Assembly: GCA_035771165.1 (NCBI GenBank)
Contig: JAWNZC010000029.1
Coordinates: 116,001 to 180,000, forward strand
Direction of reading: 5' to 3'
Length of the DNA: 64,000 nt
Origin: Paragorgia papillata
Lineage: Eukaryota > Cnidaria > Anthozoa > Scleralcyonacea > Coralliidae
Positions 1 through 10,300 of the stretch are shown here, piece by piece. The notes beneath the pieces are model-generated. The model saw only the letters and a list, made by a program, of their open reading frames with translations. It ran no database searches and was not told the origin of the DNA. The translations under genes were made by a program, and so were the position numbers. The number at the start of each line of letters is the position of its first letter. Within the stretch, counting starts at the first letter, position 1.

Positions 1-238
1 AGTCAGCAACTTCAATATGCAATCCTTCCAATCTCTCTTTTGGAGTAAAGCCATTTGACACCTGTAGAAGAGCATTCACTCCACGCTCAACAGACAGCTG
101 ATCAGCAACTAATCCTTGCGTCGAGTATTTCTGCTTACCATTTACATTGTAATTTGGAACATATTGGTGAAGCTCTTCCAGTACCTTAGCAATTCCATCT
201 GCTTCATTTTCATTGTAAGGTAAAACACCCAAAAATGT
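1..238 (-). CDS. DUF6589-type gene, fourth exon (partial)
   Basis: The exon begins after a T-rich tract and CAG acceptor (241-239) and reads in phase 0 from the previous exon: TFLGVLPYNENEADG, then LVADQLSVERGVNALLQV, to the window edge. The remaining C-terminal part lies to the left of position 1. Confidence 0.6.
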
Positions 239-739
239 CTGAAAAAAAAATTATACAAATATATGTACTGTGTTTGGAAAACAATAAAGCAAAAATTATA
301 TATACAGTATATACAGTAATTAAACTTCCACCGAAATAATCGGTGTGATAGGTGCAGACACAAGGCACGGTGGACAGGTCAAGGCTGGGGACCATTACAT
401 GGCCCTAGACCTGTATCCAAGTAACCGAACAATGGCTGGAAACTCTTAAACATGCATGTCTGCACCTAACCATCCATATGGGTAAGTATAGTGACTGTAG
501 GTGTTAAGCAATTATTTTGATAATTTTAATGTGTGAGTGGCAAAATTGAAACGTTTTAAACAGTCTTCGTTTAGATGTGCACCATTTTGAATTTCTGTGT
601 TCATTGGTCCCAGTCTCTGTACGTTTAGCACCCAGATGCCTGCGTAAGTACCCATAATTGCTTGTGTAAGCACCCACCCCCTTCTTTTGGTGAAAATTAT
701 GGTCTGGGGGGGGGGGGGTGCTTAACCGGTCAAATACAG

Positions 740-785
<46 letters not shown>

Positions 786-2666
786 ATATGTTTCTATAAC
801 TAATTAAATTGATAATCTCACATGTGTCGATTATCACAAAATGCATCACGAAGGCAATAGGACTTTTAGGATAATACATGATAATTTTACAGTAATAATA
901 CATGGATGCTTAGAAGTATGAAATATATTTCTCGTGTTGAACAGGATATCTCACAAGTGAGTAAACACTCATATTTCTGCACATCCATGTATTATTCTCT
1001 ATGTAATAAGTTAAAGTGATGAGAATAATCAATAAGTGATACTGTAGTAACTAGTAACGTACTGTTATGGTTGGGTCACTTGTTTCCTTGGTATACTTGT
1101 GAGGGATATGCTTCACTGTAACTGGTTGTAAAAAGGAAAGGCATGATATATTGGCAACAATCACTCTTTCTGCAATGGTGATGTAGTTATCTCTTTGAAT
1201 GAAGTGCTCATGGCGACTTGGTAAACACACACCATTATCCATTTTGGATAATCCTTCTGAAGGGATGGTGCTTTGAAGACTATTTCCATCTATTCGATTT
1301 TCAACAGCCAGGTGGGTGACCCAGTGGATATCTACATTCTGATGCTTCTCACTCATGTCATGAACATGTTGTTTAAAATCAAAATTGTCAAACACTATCT
1401 TCCTTCCCTTGTCTGCTTGAATGACTACATTGGTATTGCGGGTAACATTGGAGGTATTCTCTGCCAGCTCTGCATTTTCTGGACAATGGAATTTTTGCAA
1501 ACGTTTGCTTTCTTCTTTCACAGCTGTTAAAACTTTAGAATTGAAATCTTTTCCAAATTCATCCATTTTGTTGGAGTAGTACCTGTGAGATGTTGTGATT
1601 CTCAATGCACTTAATCTTCCAAGGGTACCCTAGACAATACATAAGAATACATAATAAACTCTAAATGTTAAAGATCAATTTATGGGTCATATTTATATAA
1701 ACAACATGAAAAATAATAGGAGGAAAAATATAATGCAAAAAGCTAAATTATACTTGATTAGTACTTACCAGTGTACCTGAATGGTAAAGTATAATGCTGT
1801 TAATTAGCTGGATAGCACTCATACTTGGGCATCTGTTCTTTAATGCAATGGCAATGGACATACAAACTGCCGACTGCGTATTAAAACCAATTTCGTTTGC
1901 CCTTCTTGTTCTAATACTTGCAACACTGAGAACAGCTCGCAGCAATGGTGTCTTTTCTTTGAGTTCATTGTCCATTCCATCAAACGAAAATGTTGAAATG
2001 TTCTTTTTTGACGTAGCTCGAAGAATAGAAGGATACTTAGAAGAACAAATAGCGCTACACTCTTTATCGACATCTCGAATGAAGAGCGTCTGCAGTTCTT
2101 TCTTCAGTCTCAAATTTCGCCATGCGGCCGACGCAATCTGTTTGTAAGTCCCTCTGCAGATCATTTTACTAAGGAGTCCAGAGTTCAGGCAGTTCTCTCA
2201 CGACGGTTTTGCTGGGCCATTCAACAGAAACAGAAACTTTCGCTTTACTACATACAGGCTTTATAACTGGAGAAATGCCTTGTACTACAGGAAGCGCAGC
2301 AGTTGATTTATCTTGTGTCCGTAATGGAGTTGAAGACCGTATTGTCTTTTCACTGTCATAACGTTCAGGGGACTGCGATCTTGTTTCCCGTTTCCTCTTG
2401 GTGGGTAATCCTATCTCAGCGGCTTTCGTTGAATAGTTATCAAAGATAAGAGCGTCCAAATTTGACAAGTTCCTTATGAGCGCCCTTCGTTTCTTTAATT
2501 GCCCCAAACACTTGCGACAAATATGCTGGAAATATTCAATTTGAACAGTAAATGGCAATGATTCAAGTTCTTTTTTTACACTAAATTCCGTTCGGGAACT
2601 TTTTACCAAATTCTTGTCTTGAGGCTTTATTATGCTCGAAAAGCACAGCACACACAATAAAGACAT
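1..2666 (-). CDS. DUF6589-type protein gene, 3' end cut by window edge, with an internal frameshift
   Basis: Read on the minus strand, four coding blocks join into one protein: 2666-2169, about 2168-1769, 1629-1063 and 238-1 (open at the edge). The start is ATG at 2664-2666. The N-terminus has a CxxC (MSLLCVLC) and later HICRKC, a Cys/His cluster that could bind zinc, then a basic and Ser-rich linker. The middle block (RGTYKQIASAAWRN) and the last two blocks (IVFDNFDFKQHVHD, KHIPHKYT, TFLGVLPYNE, LVADQLSVERG) resemble the DUF6589 family as I remember it. That family is common in cnidarians and other invertebrates, often in multicopy, transposon-like genes of unknown function. Splice junctions are good (CTG|GTAAGT at 1769/1768, ACA|GTACGT at 1063/1062, T-run-CAG before 238). 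Blocks 1 and 2 lie in different frames with no workable intron between them, so this copy may be a pseudogene or contain a base error. The function is not known. Confidence 0.65.
668..784. repeat. Intronic G-run hairpin and (TA)n microsatellite
   Basis: In the intron between exons 3 and 4 of the DUF6589-type gene, AAGCACCCACCCCC (668-681) pairs with the G-run and GGTGCTT near 706-722. A (TA)n tract of about 40 bp follows (741-784). The rest of this intron (239-1062) shows no gene. Confidence 0.7.
892..996. repeat. Small inverted repeat in DUF6589-gene intron
   Basis: AATAATACATGGATG at about 892-906 is the reverse complement of CATCCATGTATTATT at about 982-996, separated by about 75 bp. This could be a short foldback element. 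Confidence 0.55.
1063..1629 (-). CDS. DUF6589-type gene, third exon
   Basis: The exon begins after an AG acceptor (1631-1630) with GGT ACC and runs 189 codons in phase 0 to ACA before the GTACGT donor at 1062. It carries the best family-like features: VVIQADKGRKIVFDNFDF, HWVTHLAVENR and VKHIPHKYTKE. The splice phase matches the exons on both sides. Confidence 0.65.
1769..2170 (-). CDS. DUF6589-type gene, second coding block
   Basis: This block continues the protein after a one-base frame change relative to block 1. It encodes RGTYKQIASAAWRN, then a segment with SKYPSILRATS and a hydrophobic helix around IALKNRCPSMSAIQ. It ends in YHSGTL at a phase-0 donor (GTAAGT from 1768). The frame is open upstream of the ATG at 2164, so this ATG is not necessarily a start. 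Confidence 0.6.
2169..2666 (-). CDS. DUF6589-type gene, first coding block (Cys/His cluster and linker)
   Basis: The open frame starts at ATG 2666-2664 and stops at TAG 2171-2169. It has CxxC at residues 5-8 and HxCxxC near residue 50, followed by a basic stretch (KKRRALIRN), then KRKRE and a Ser/Thr-rich linker. The last residues before the stop (SVEWPSKTVVRELPEL) seem to belong with the RGTYKQ segment that follows in another frame 5 bp further on. Confidence 0.6.
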   Translation of the reverse strand: MSLLCVLCFSSIIKPQDKNLVKSSRTEFSVKKELESLPFTVQIEYFQHICRKCLGQLKKRRALIRNLSNLDALIFDNYSTKAAEIGLPTKRKRETRSQSPERYDSEKTIRSSTPLRTQDKSTAALPVVQGISPVIKPVCSKAKVSVSVEWPSKTVVRELPELWTP

Positions 2667-3499
2667 TTGACGATTTGCATGAAATCCGCAATTACATAAA
2701 GCCGGATATAAATATCAAGCTAATTTAAGATAAAAAAACAATTAGAGTGATGACAGCCAATGGGATCAGGTTCCACAATATGCTGCGAAGATCCACGTGA
2801 CCAGAACACGATTAGTGCCGCCGTTTCGCAGACGTTCCTTTCCGCCTTTCGGGGGGGGAGTGAACGTCTGCACGCAGGCTACGCAGCTTTGACACTTAAA
2901 TTTATACACGACATGCGATCTCAAAGAAAGAGGAATCCGGTCTTTGAACGAAAAGAAATGAAAAAGGCGAAGAGAAGGCCGAGCTATAAACCTAATAATA
3001 ATTTGAGGATAAGCAGAGTTGAGCAGTTTTTGTGTCTATGTTGCAACACAGTCTCTCGTCTCGTATGATGATATATGACATACGAACATGCACGTATCTA
3101 TGATGCAATGCATCATATGGGTATGAGTGTGATGCTGGTAAAGGAAATAAAATGGCCGACGATACATTCGCTGTTTTTACTACGGTCGGGAAGTTGAAGT
3201 TGCAACTGGGCCTGGCGTGGCGTCAAGCGAAACAGAAATAAAATCGCTCGATAAAGGTTAGTAATTACATTTCTAGTTTGTTCTAAGCTTTGCGTGCATC
3301 CAATGCGAATGTAAATTATATTTAAATTAGGCTTGCGTTTCCACCTTCACGTTGCTTCAGAGCAACACTGATGAACACATCAGTTCATTTGCATTTATAG
3401 ACTTGGCACTGGTGAAGTTGTAAAATTGACCTTAAAATAGAAATGAATGTATTCGTATTAAGAAGTATCAAAATTTGGTTTAACATGACCGTACGGCTG
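2667..3499. other. Intergenic sequence, no gene recognised
   Basis: This stretch lies upstream of the DUF6589-type gene. A 102-codon open frame at 2760-3068 and a 29-codon frame starting ATGGCCGAC at 3152 are visible. Neither resembles a protein family I know, and no further exons follow them. A GT donor-like site follows the second (about 3258). Confidence 0.5.
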
Positions 3500-3673
3500 A
3501 GATACGAATTTTATCTTCATGTGACTATTTACTGGTAATTTTGGTCACAGAATAAAGAGCAATATCTATTATCTAGCACATCAGGTCTGATGTTATTCTT
3601 CATTTTGTAGTCACGAGTGAGCGAAGCGAACGACGCGAGAAAATAGCAACCTGAGAAGCTAAAATTCGTATCT
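3500..3673. repeat. Short inverted-repeat (MITE-like) element
   Basis: AGATACGAATTTTATCTTC at 3500-3518 is matched in inverted orientation by GAAGCTAAAATTCGTATCT ending at 3673. The similarity continues for about 20 bp inward with mismatches. No coding sequence lies inside. Confidence 0.6.
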
Positions 3674-3747
3674 GCAAGCAATCATGTATAAATGTTGTTT
3701 TGAAATTAACGAAATACCGTATATTTTATGTATAAACATAAACTTAT

Positions 3748-3890
3748 AAACAATTATTGGATGAGGTTTTTGTGATATCTGGAATAATCAAGGTAAGTGT
3801 TAATGTTATCAGCCTTTGGCTTCAGCTGATAACACTTACCTCGACGTTGATTATTTCAGATATCACAAAAACGTCATCCAATAATTGTTT
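3748..3890. repeat. Foldback element, near-palindromic, 143 bp
   Basis: Two arms of about 65 bp (3748-3813 and 3825-3890) are inverted copies with a few mismatches and one small indel, around a loop of about 11 bp. The outer ends are AAACAATTATTGGATGA and its complement. Such foldback MITEs are mobile but non-autonomous. The open frame across it is only a by-product. Confidence 0.85.
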
Positions 3891-4158
3891 TATTATATAT
3901 TGTATTCATTTATACATACAAGATGAGCCATCTTTTTTTCGTGCTTCCACATAAAAAGATTTCAAAACTTTTCCAAGTTATTCTTTTTTGTTTTGCTCCT
4001 GGATTTCTTTTTCTCTAAGATACTCATAGAAGAGTTCTTTCACAACTTTGGTCGATCTTTTTGTGTTTTCAGAGTCTTTGTCTTCAAGTAATTTTTTTAT
4101 TTCTTCTACAGTCGAAGACGAAAATCGAGCAGTCATGTTGTTTTTGCTTGTGTGCAAA

Positions 4159-4445
4159 CAGTGGTGTAGCCAGGGGGAGCTGTGGGAGCCACGGCTCCCC
4201 CTTTTAGATATAAAACAACAGACATATAACTACAAAACTGATGCAATATGAATTATGTCAGGAAATAAACTGTAAACAGTGTATTCAATCTACTGAGTAT
4301 CTATGTGACGTTTACATGTTTTGAGTATTTTATATGATGTTTTTTAACCTTTCGGGTCTGTAAAATCTTCCTCCAAAAGCCAGGAAAAGGCATTTCAGCA
4401 ACTCTCGATTCCAAAATTTTCTGGGGGAGCATGCCCCGAATAATC
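4159..4445. mobile_element. hAT-like transposon end fragment
   Basis: The left boundary CAGTGGTGTAGCCAGGGGG resembles the terminal repeat of a common metazoan hAT group. It is followed by about 270 bp of AT-rich internal sequence ending in GGGGGAGCATGCCCC. The inner part (about 4340-4435) is homologous to 21285-21371. No transposase frame and no right terminus were found, so this is a truncated or non-autonomous copy. The hAT assignment rests on the terminus only. Confidence 0.5.
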
Positions 4446-4572
4446 TGCTAGCAGATTATTCACTAATCTGTAGGTTGCACTGATTCCCATAATTAATTGT
4501 ATGCGCTTGGCCAATGAGAGGACAGGAAGTGACTACAATGTATAATAATAATATAGGATATAAGTGTGATTG

Positions 4573-4633
4573 TTTTCCCTAACTAAAAATAGGTGATCTT
4601 CAGTGAAGATTACCTATTTTTAGTTAGGGAAAA
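4573..4633. repeat. Near-perfect 61-bp palindrome
   Basis: TTTTCCCTAACTAAAAATAG at 4573-4592 and its inverted copy ending at 4633 form two arms of about 30 bp with almost no spacer. It could extrude as a cruciform or be the core of a deleted foldback element. No coding content. Confidence 0.85.
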
Positions 4634-5649
4634 CCTTGTATTTCAATATAAACGAAAAAAATCTATATTATAAATTACAAACATCTTATATATCTACATG
4701 TAGATTTAAATATTAATGGTACAGCCATATTATACATATATGTGTTAAATTTTGTGAATATAAATATGATAAAAAATTTCCATATATGCACTACATACTT
4801 ACTGGTTATTTTTACCATGCAGGTGAGAAAGCCACCAATCATTTAGTCTCAATACACTGCATATTTTAATATAACTATAATGACTATATAGACCAACCTC
4901 ATCCCCAGGGCATTTGTGAGAAGATGTAGCAAGGTGAGCAAACACCTTTTGCAAAGGCTGAATTCTGGTGGAAGCATTATTAAGAAATTTTTCAATACAT
5001 TTAGAAGATTTTCTTTCAGCATGCAGAGTGAAATAATTTATGTTGCCTGCCTTTCACAGTTTGTGTACTGTAATGTGTAACTGTAATGTGTAACCTCAAC
5101 TTATTTAAGAAAATATGCAAAGTTTTCAACCAACTATGTAATTCCACAATTTTGGAAGGTAAAACAATTGCAAGAGAGTGAGTTACCAAGAAAGCTGATT
5201 TACGTCCATGATGTTTGGATTTTGTTGATTGTTTTAGGATTGTATTTTGTGAATAATATATGAAACTAGGTGTTCAGTTGAAGATGCACATGCACATCTA
5301 AATACCTTATAAAAAGATTACAAAATTGTGCTTTAATCTGATTAGATAATAAAATCAAAGCATTCATATAAAGTGTAGTAAAAATTACAAACTCATTGAA
5401 AACATGATACCTCAAAATGAAATATTTCTGTAATCCAAGAGATACTCACTATAAGTCCAAATGTATATGCCAACACTACAGATATGTATTCCAAGTTGAA
5501 GGATTATTTTTGCGTTCTACATGTATAACTAAAGCTCTTTTAGTTTGTATATTTTGAGATTCCAGGTATTTTGTAATTGAGCAGATTTCACTGTGTATAT
5601 GTTTTAAAAACATACTAATTTACACTTTTTCTTGTTTTTTGAAAATATA
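4634..5649. other. AT-rich intergenic sequence, nothing recognised
   Basis: No open frame above 60 codons and no family-like segment is visible on either strand. The missing N-terminal exons of the downstream phosphatase gene were looked for here and not found. Confidence 0.5.
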
Positions 5650-5990
5650 TTACATGCGTAAAAATGCACAGCCTGTTGCAAGTTGTCAACAGGCATGAAC
5701 AGTGTTGTTCAGAACAGCTGTGAACAATGCTGTGCTGCACCCCATGAGCAGTATTGTCAACAGTGCTGTTCATGCCTGTTCGAACAACATTGTTCATGGA
5801 TGATGAATCAACAGGCGTAAACAATGCTGTTCTAACAGTGTTGTTCTCTCCTGTTCCAACAGCCATGAACAGCTACTGTTGCTTCATCATTGCTGAACAA
5901 TGCTGTTGGAACAATGATGAACAATACTGTTGGTTCAACAGTGCTGTTCACGTATGCATGATAGCCACCTTGTTACAGTAGCTACTGTTC
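5650..5990. repeat. Degenerate cluster of GAACA/TGTTC palindromic motifs
   Basis: About 300 bp is built from interleaved copies of TGTTGTTC, TGCTGTTC and their complements (for example TGAACAATGCTGTTC), giving many overlapping small palindromes. The left edge (ATGCGTAAAAATGCACAG) resembles the end of the inverted-repeat element at 6657-7054, so it may be a related, internally amplified copy. Confidence 0.55.
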
Positions 5991-6009
5991 AACCATTTGA
6001 TTTTACCTA

Positions 6010-6646
6010 CAGTGGAACCTCGTTAATACGACCACCGTCGGGCCAAAAAAATGTGGTCGTAATAACGAGGTGGTCGTATTAACTACTTAGAATGTCAGAG
6101 TTGGAAAAAAGCTGCGGGTATGTGGGTACCACCCGGAGGAAGGTTTACTTTAGTGAGGAAGGTTTAAAGTTTAAAGTGAAAACACGTGAAACAACACATT
6201 TGGTAATCTGAGAAAGTTACAATTGATCAAGCAAGGTGTCGAGAAGAAATGCGATTTGCAGCAAAACATTGGCTAACCAACAATTATGCAGCACTGGCAG
6301 TGGCAGCAGTTACATGTGTGAGACATGTACGCTGATGTCTGGTGTGATGTCTGCATGTATCTTCGCAGCAGTCGAGGGTAGTTGGCAAGGCTATCAGTCA
6401 ACAGCGGTCAGTTATTAGTAGCTATTGTAGTATGCCAAAGCTTACCTAGGAAAACCTAGAAAACCAAGGTACTGTAAAAGTCACGCAGTATTTATGAACG
6501 TTGCGAAACACAAAATTCTCGTTATATATTTTGAGGAAGGTTATCTAAACTTAAAAACCCATCCGGATGAAGGTTGAATACGTTTTCCAACTCTGTAGAA
6601 TGTGTTCAGGCCAGAAAAAAGTGGTCGTAATAACGGGGTTCCACTG
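6010..6646. mobile_element. Non-autonomous pogo/Tigger-like (Tc1/mariner superfamily) element
   Basis: The left end is CAGTGGAACCTCGTTAATAC and the right end is the inverted GTAATAACGGGGTTCCACTG. Both are flanked directly by TA (6008-6009 and 6647-6648), the expected target duplication. The subterminal ACGACCAC / GTGGTCGT motifs are repeated and inverted. The 637-bp body has no transposase. The terminal CAGTGGAACCTCGTTA type is known from Tigger/pogo elements. Confidence 0.8.
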
Positions 6647-6656
6647 TATATACATA

Positions 6657-7054
6657 GTACACACGCAAAAACGCACATTCTGTGTCAGACCTGATGCAGA
6701 ATGATGTCAGATCTGTTCAGAAAAATGTAGCGACCCCTGATACAGCCTGTTGCAGACTTGCAGTATCAGCTATGATACACCTATGATATCATATCTGTAT
6801 CATACCTGCAGCTACAACAGACTGTTCAGAACAGATTCTGTCAAACTGTATCAGCCTGACACGGTCAGTGCTGTATATAACAGACTGAACAGGTATGTTG
6901 TCTACGGAGCTGTCGCAGTCTGTTAGAAATTCCAACTAAATGTTGATACATCAGCGCTGGTACATTCTGTAGCTGTCAGGCTGTATCAAGGGTCGCTACA
7001 TTTCTCTGAACAGATCTGATATCAGAGCTGAACTGTGCGTTTTTACGTGTGTAC
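6657..7054. mobile_element. MITE with long terminal inverted repeats, about 400 bp
   Basis: GTACACACGCAAAAACGCAC at the left is matched by GTGCGTTTTTACGTGTGTAC at the right. The inverted similarity continues inward for about 90 bp, through GATCTGTTCAGA, AATGTAGCGACCC and TGATACAGCCTG. The middle is rich in CTGTATCA and GATACAG motifs. There is no open frame of note. Confidence 0.8.
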
Positions 7055-7172
7055 ATACAACATGCTGAATATCATACTGAAGGACACTTTCACTAGATTA
7101 CAAAGTTCATTGACATAGTAATTTTGAAACGACTAGTTCTGCTTTATATATACAAATGTTTTTGTTTTCAAG

Positions 7173-7328
7173 AACTTTATTCCTCAACTGCTGGTTTATG
7201 GTGACATGGGAAGACATAGTGGTGCCCCAAGTTTGAAGGCTTTAATTAAAGAAGCGGAATCAGGTTTAAATACGGCTGTTCTTCATGTTGGGGATTTTGC
7301 TTATGATCTTTTCACAGAAGGCGGTGTG
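7173..7328 (+). CDS. Purple acid phosphatase, visible exon 1
   Basis: The exon follows a T-rich tract and AG acceptor at 7171-7172 and ends at a GTAAGC donor in phase 0. It encodes 52 residues including VYGDMG (first metal-binding Asp) and HVGDFAYD (bridging Asp and the Tyr that gives the enzyme its colour). Confidence 0.93.
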
Positions 7329-10300
7329 GTAAGCTGGACTATATATATTATAGTAAAAAAGTAGAGTTCTGCATGAGTAGACAGTGTTTTGGATATAGAA
7401 TAGCTAAAAGGTGGTGAACTACCGAGGTTTTCAGCAATGGAACACAGACCTTTCGAGCGGAGCCGTTCATTGGAGTAAAACGTGGCAATAACGTCAATAT
7501 TTTGTTGCTATAAAAAGGGGGAGATCTTTGTGGTTCACCGACTTGTTCAAAGGCTGATTAGCACTAATCGTGGATTAAACGTTAACCTGTTGTCACTGTC
7601 AGTCTATTTTCGTACTTTCTGGCTGACTGCTTCACTTCAAAGTTCAGAGAGTAAGACCTTTATTAATTCATACAAGGTCTGTGAAAGAAAAATACCTTAT
7701 TCTTTACAGAGATGCCCAGAAATTTGTTCAGCGATTTTTCACAAATCAAGAATCAAGCTAATCATTTTTTTAACAACCGCCCCCAGCCTGAATGCTAGTC
7801 TCACAGTATAGGTGTTATCCTAGTTGCCGTTTGCTTTACTACTTCGTAAGATCATCCCAAAAAGACATGTGTATCTATTCATATATCCCGTGTTAATAAC
7901 AGCGCTGTGTAGTAACGAGATACAAGGATGCATGGATGAAGTCAGTAAATAGACGTACACAGTACTAAATTTGGAGGGTCGCAATCCCCGGTGGGCATCT
8001 CGGGCCGGCAATCATTACACCACCAAGCTAGCGAGTCGCCAAGGCCTGGCAGACCAGTCTGGTGCTGGCACACAAAGCGCGATCCTACTCATTTAGGTAA
8101 TGGTGGTGTTCCTGCGCGACCGAGAAACTCCTCTCAACCAGGGGATTACGATTCACACTACTAGTCTAGTGGAGAAAGAAAGTAAATAATACAAGTACTC
8201 ACCCATGATGTGGCTGCACAAACCTGAACCTATAGAAAAGGCGTAGGAAACAGCTGCAGCAGACACTGCAACATACAGCAAAGTTAAACCATAACACTGG
8301 ACGCCAAATGCAATGCAGATCACCCGGCCAGCAAGGCCGGGAGACTTCAAGTAATATCCTGTCTAAGATAAAACAGTTAGGTTATGAAAGCAACATAAAT
8401 TGACACAGGACGACAACGTACAATACAAATTAGCTAACAAATTAATTTATCACCTGGCATGCCAGGGAGAGCAAGACTCAATGCGTCTGTGCTCACAGCT
8501 TACTCCTTCTACAGAGTAGACGGAGCAACAACGGTGGAGCAACCGTTGGCAAGCCGGGAGAGCCCTCTCCCGGCGGTAGCAACAAAAGGTTCTGCAAACG
8601 AACCTTGCTGAACACCAGAGGCGCATCTGGTGAAGGAATAGAGAGGCTCCAAGATTACAGTGGGAAGTAGGAGTGGTGTAGAGGACGCACAGACGGATCA
8701 ACAACGGTGGAGCAACCATTGGCAAGCCGGGAGAGCCCTCTCCCGGCGCTAGCAACCAAAGGTTCTGCAAACGAACCTTGCTAAGAAGAATGAAGTCTAA
8801 GCAAGACTCATTAAGAAAGCAACATAAATTGACACAGGACGACAACGTACATTACAAATTAGCTAACAAATTAATGTATCAGTTAGGTTATGAAAGCAAC
8901 ATAAATTGACACAGGATGACAACGTACAATACAAATTAGCTAACAAATTAATGTATCACCTGGCATGCCAGGGAGAGCAAGACTCACAGCGTCTGTGCTC
9001 ACAGCTTACTCCTTCTACAAAGTAGACGGAGCAACAACGGTGGAGCAACCGTTGGCAAGCCGGGAGAGCCCTCTCCCGGCGGTAGCAACAAAAGGTTCTG
9101 CAAACGAACCTTGCTGTACACCAGAGGCGCATCTGGTGAAGGAATAGAGAGGCTCCAAGATTACAGTGGGAAGTGGGAGTGGTGTAGGGGACGCACAGAC
9201 GTGATAAACATTAGCTAACGGAGGCGCATCCGTTAGCAATTGTGGAGGCTTCAAACTCCCGTGCAAAGGGAGTGGGGTGTGGATTGGCGCTGTTCGAGCA
9301 GTAAGAAGAATGAAGTCTAAGCAAGACTCACGGCGTCTGTGCTCACAGCTTACTCCTTCTACAGAGTAGACGGATCAACAACGGTGGAGCAACCATTGGC
9401 AAGCCGGGAGAGCCCTCTCCCGGCGCTAGCAACCAAAGGTTCTGCAAACGAACCTTGATGAACACCAGAGGCGCATCTGGTGAAGGAATAGAGAGGCTCC
9501 AAGATTACAGTGGGAAGTAGGAGTGGTGTAGAGGACGCACAGACGTGATAAACATTAGCTAACGGAGGCGCATCCGTTAGCAGTTGCGTAGGCTTCGAAC
9601 TCCAGGGGAGGACGCATGTGGATTGGCGCTTGCACCACCACGCGAAAACAAGTGAGTCTGTTAGCTAGTGACCGAGTAACAAGGGAAGAGCACCCGTTAG
9701 CAGTTGCAGAGAAGCGTGTGGACTGGCGCTTGTGCCACGACAAGAAACTGAAGCGTAACTGGCGGCGAACCAGGGGAAGGAGGCAGTCACTGGTGCTCGA
9801 TAGCACGTTGTGGGGAGGAGGGGGGGAAGAACCACTCGAGAAACGAAGCCAACAATGCTGAGCCCGGGACCGCCGACTAGTAGTTCTGGATATTGCATCA
9901 GCCTTCTAAGCACGCACGTATCACGTGCCTCTGATCAACAGTGCCCGATTCATGATCGCTGGAGTGTGACACTTCACGTGTGCCATGCGTGACCAGATAG
10001 CCCCAAAGAACCGGGGGAGTTGGAGCCACCCAAACAACACACAGCTAGTTTTAATATTATTTATTGCATAAATCCCATTAATAACAGCGCTGTGTAGTAA
10101 CGAGATACAAAGATGCATGGATGAAGTCAGTAAATAGACGTACACAGTACTAAATTTGGAGGGTCGCAATCCCCGGTGGGCATCTCGGGCCGGCAATCAT
10201 TACACCACCAAGCTAGCGAGTCGCCAAGGCCTGGCAGACCAGTCTGGTGCTGGCACACAAAGCGCGATCCTACTCATTTAGGTAATGAGTAGATCCTACT

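Noticed and set aside
2760..3068. 102-codon plus-strand frame
   Set aside because: No known motif, no splice context, and a repeat-like sequence around the G-run. Probably chance.
3152..3258. Possible first exon (ATGGCCGAC start, followed by AAAG|GTTAGT)
   Set aside because: The frame from this ATG stops before the donor and no downstream exon is recognisable. It remains only a weak candidate for a transcript start.
8450..9266. Several 60-131-codon frames in 8450-9270
   Set aside because: They follow the internal repeat units of the retrotransposon, change frame between copies and have no recognisable features.
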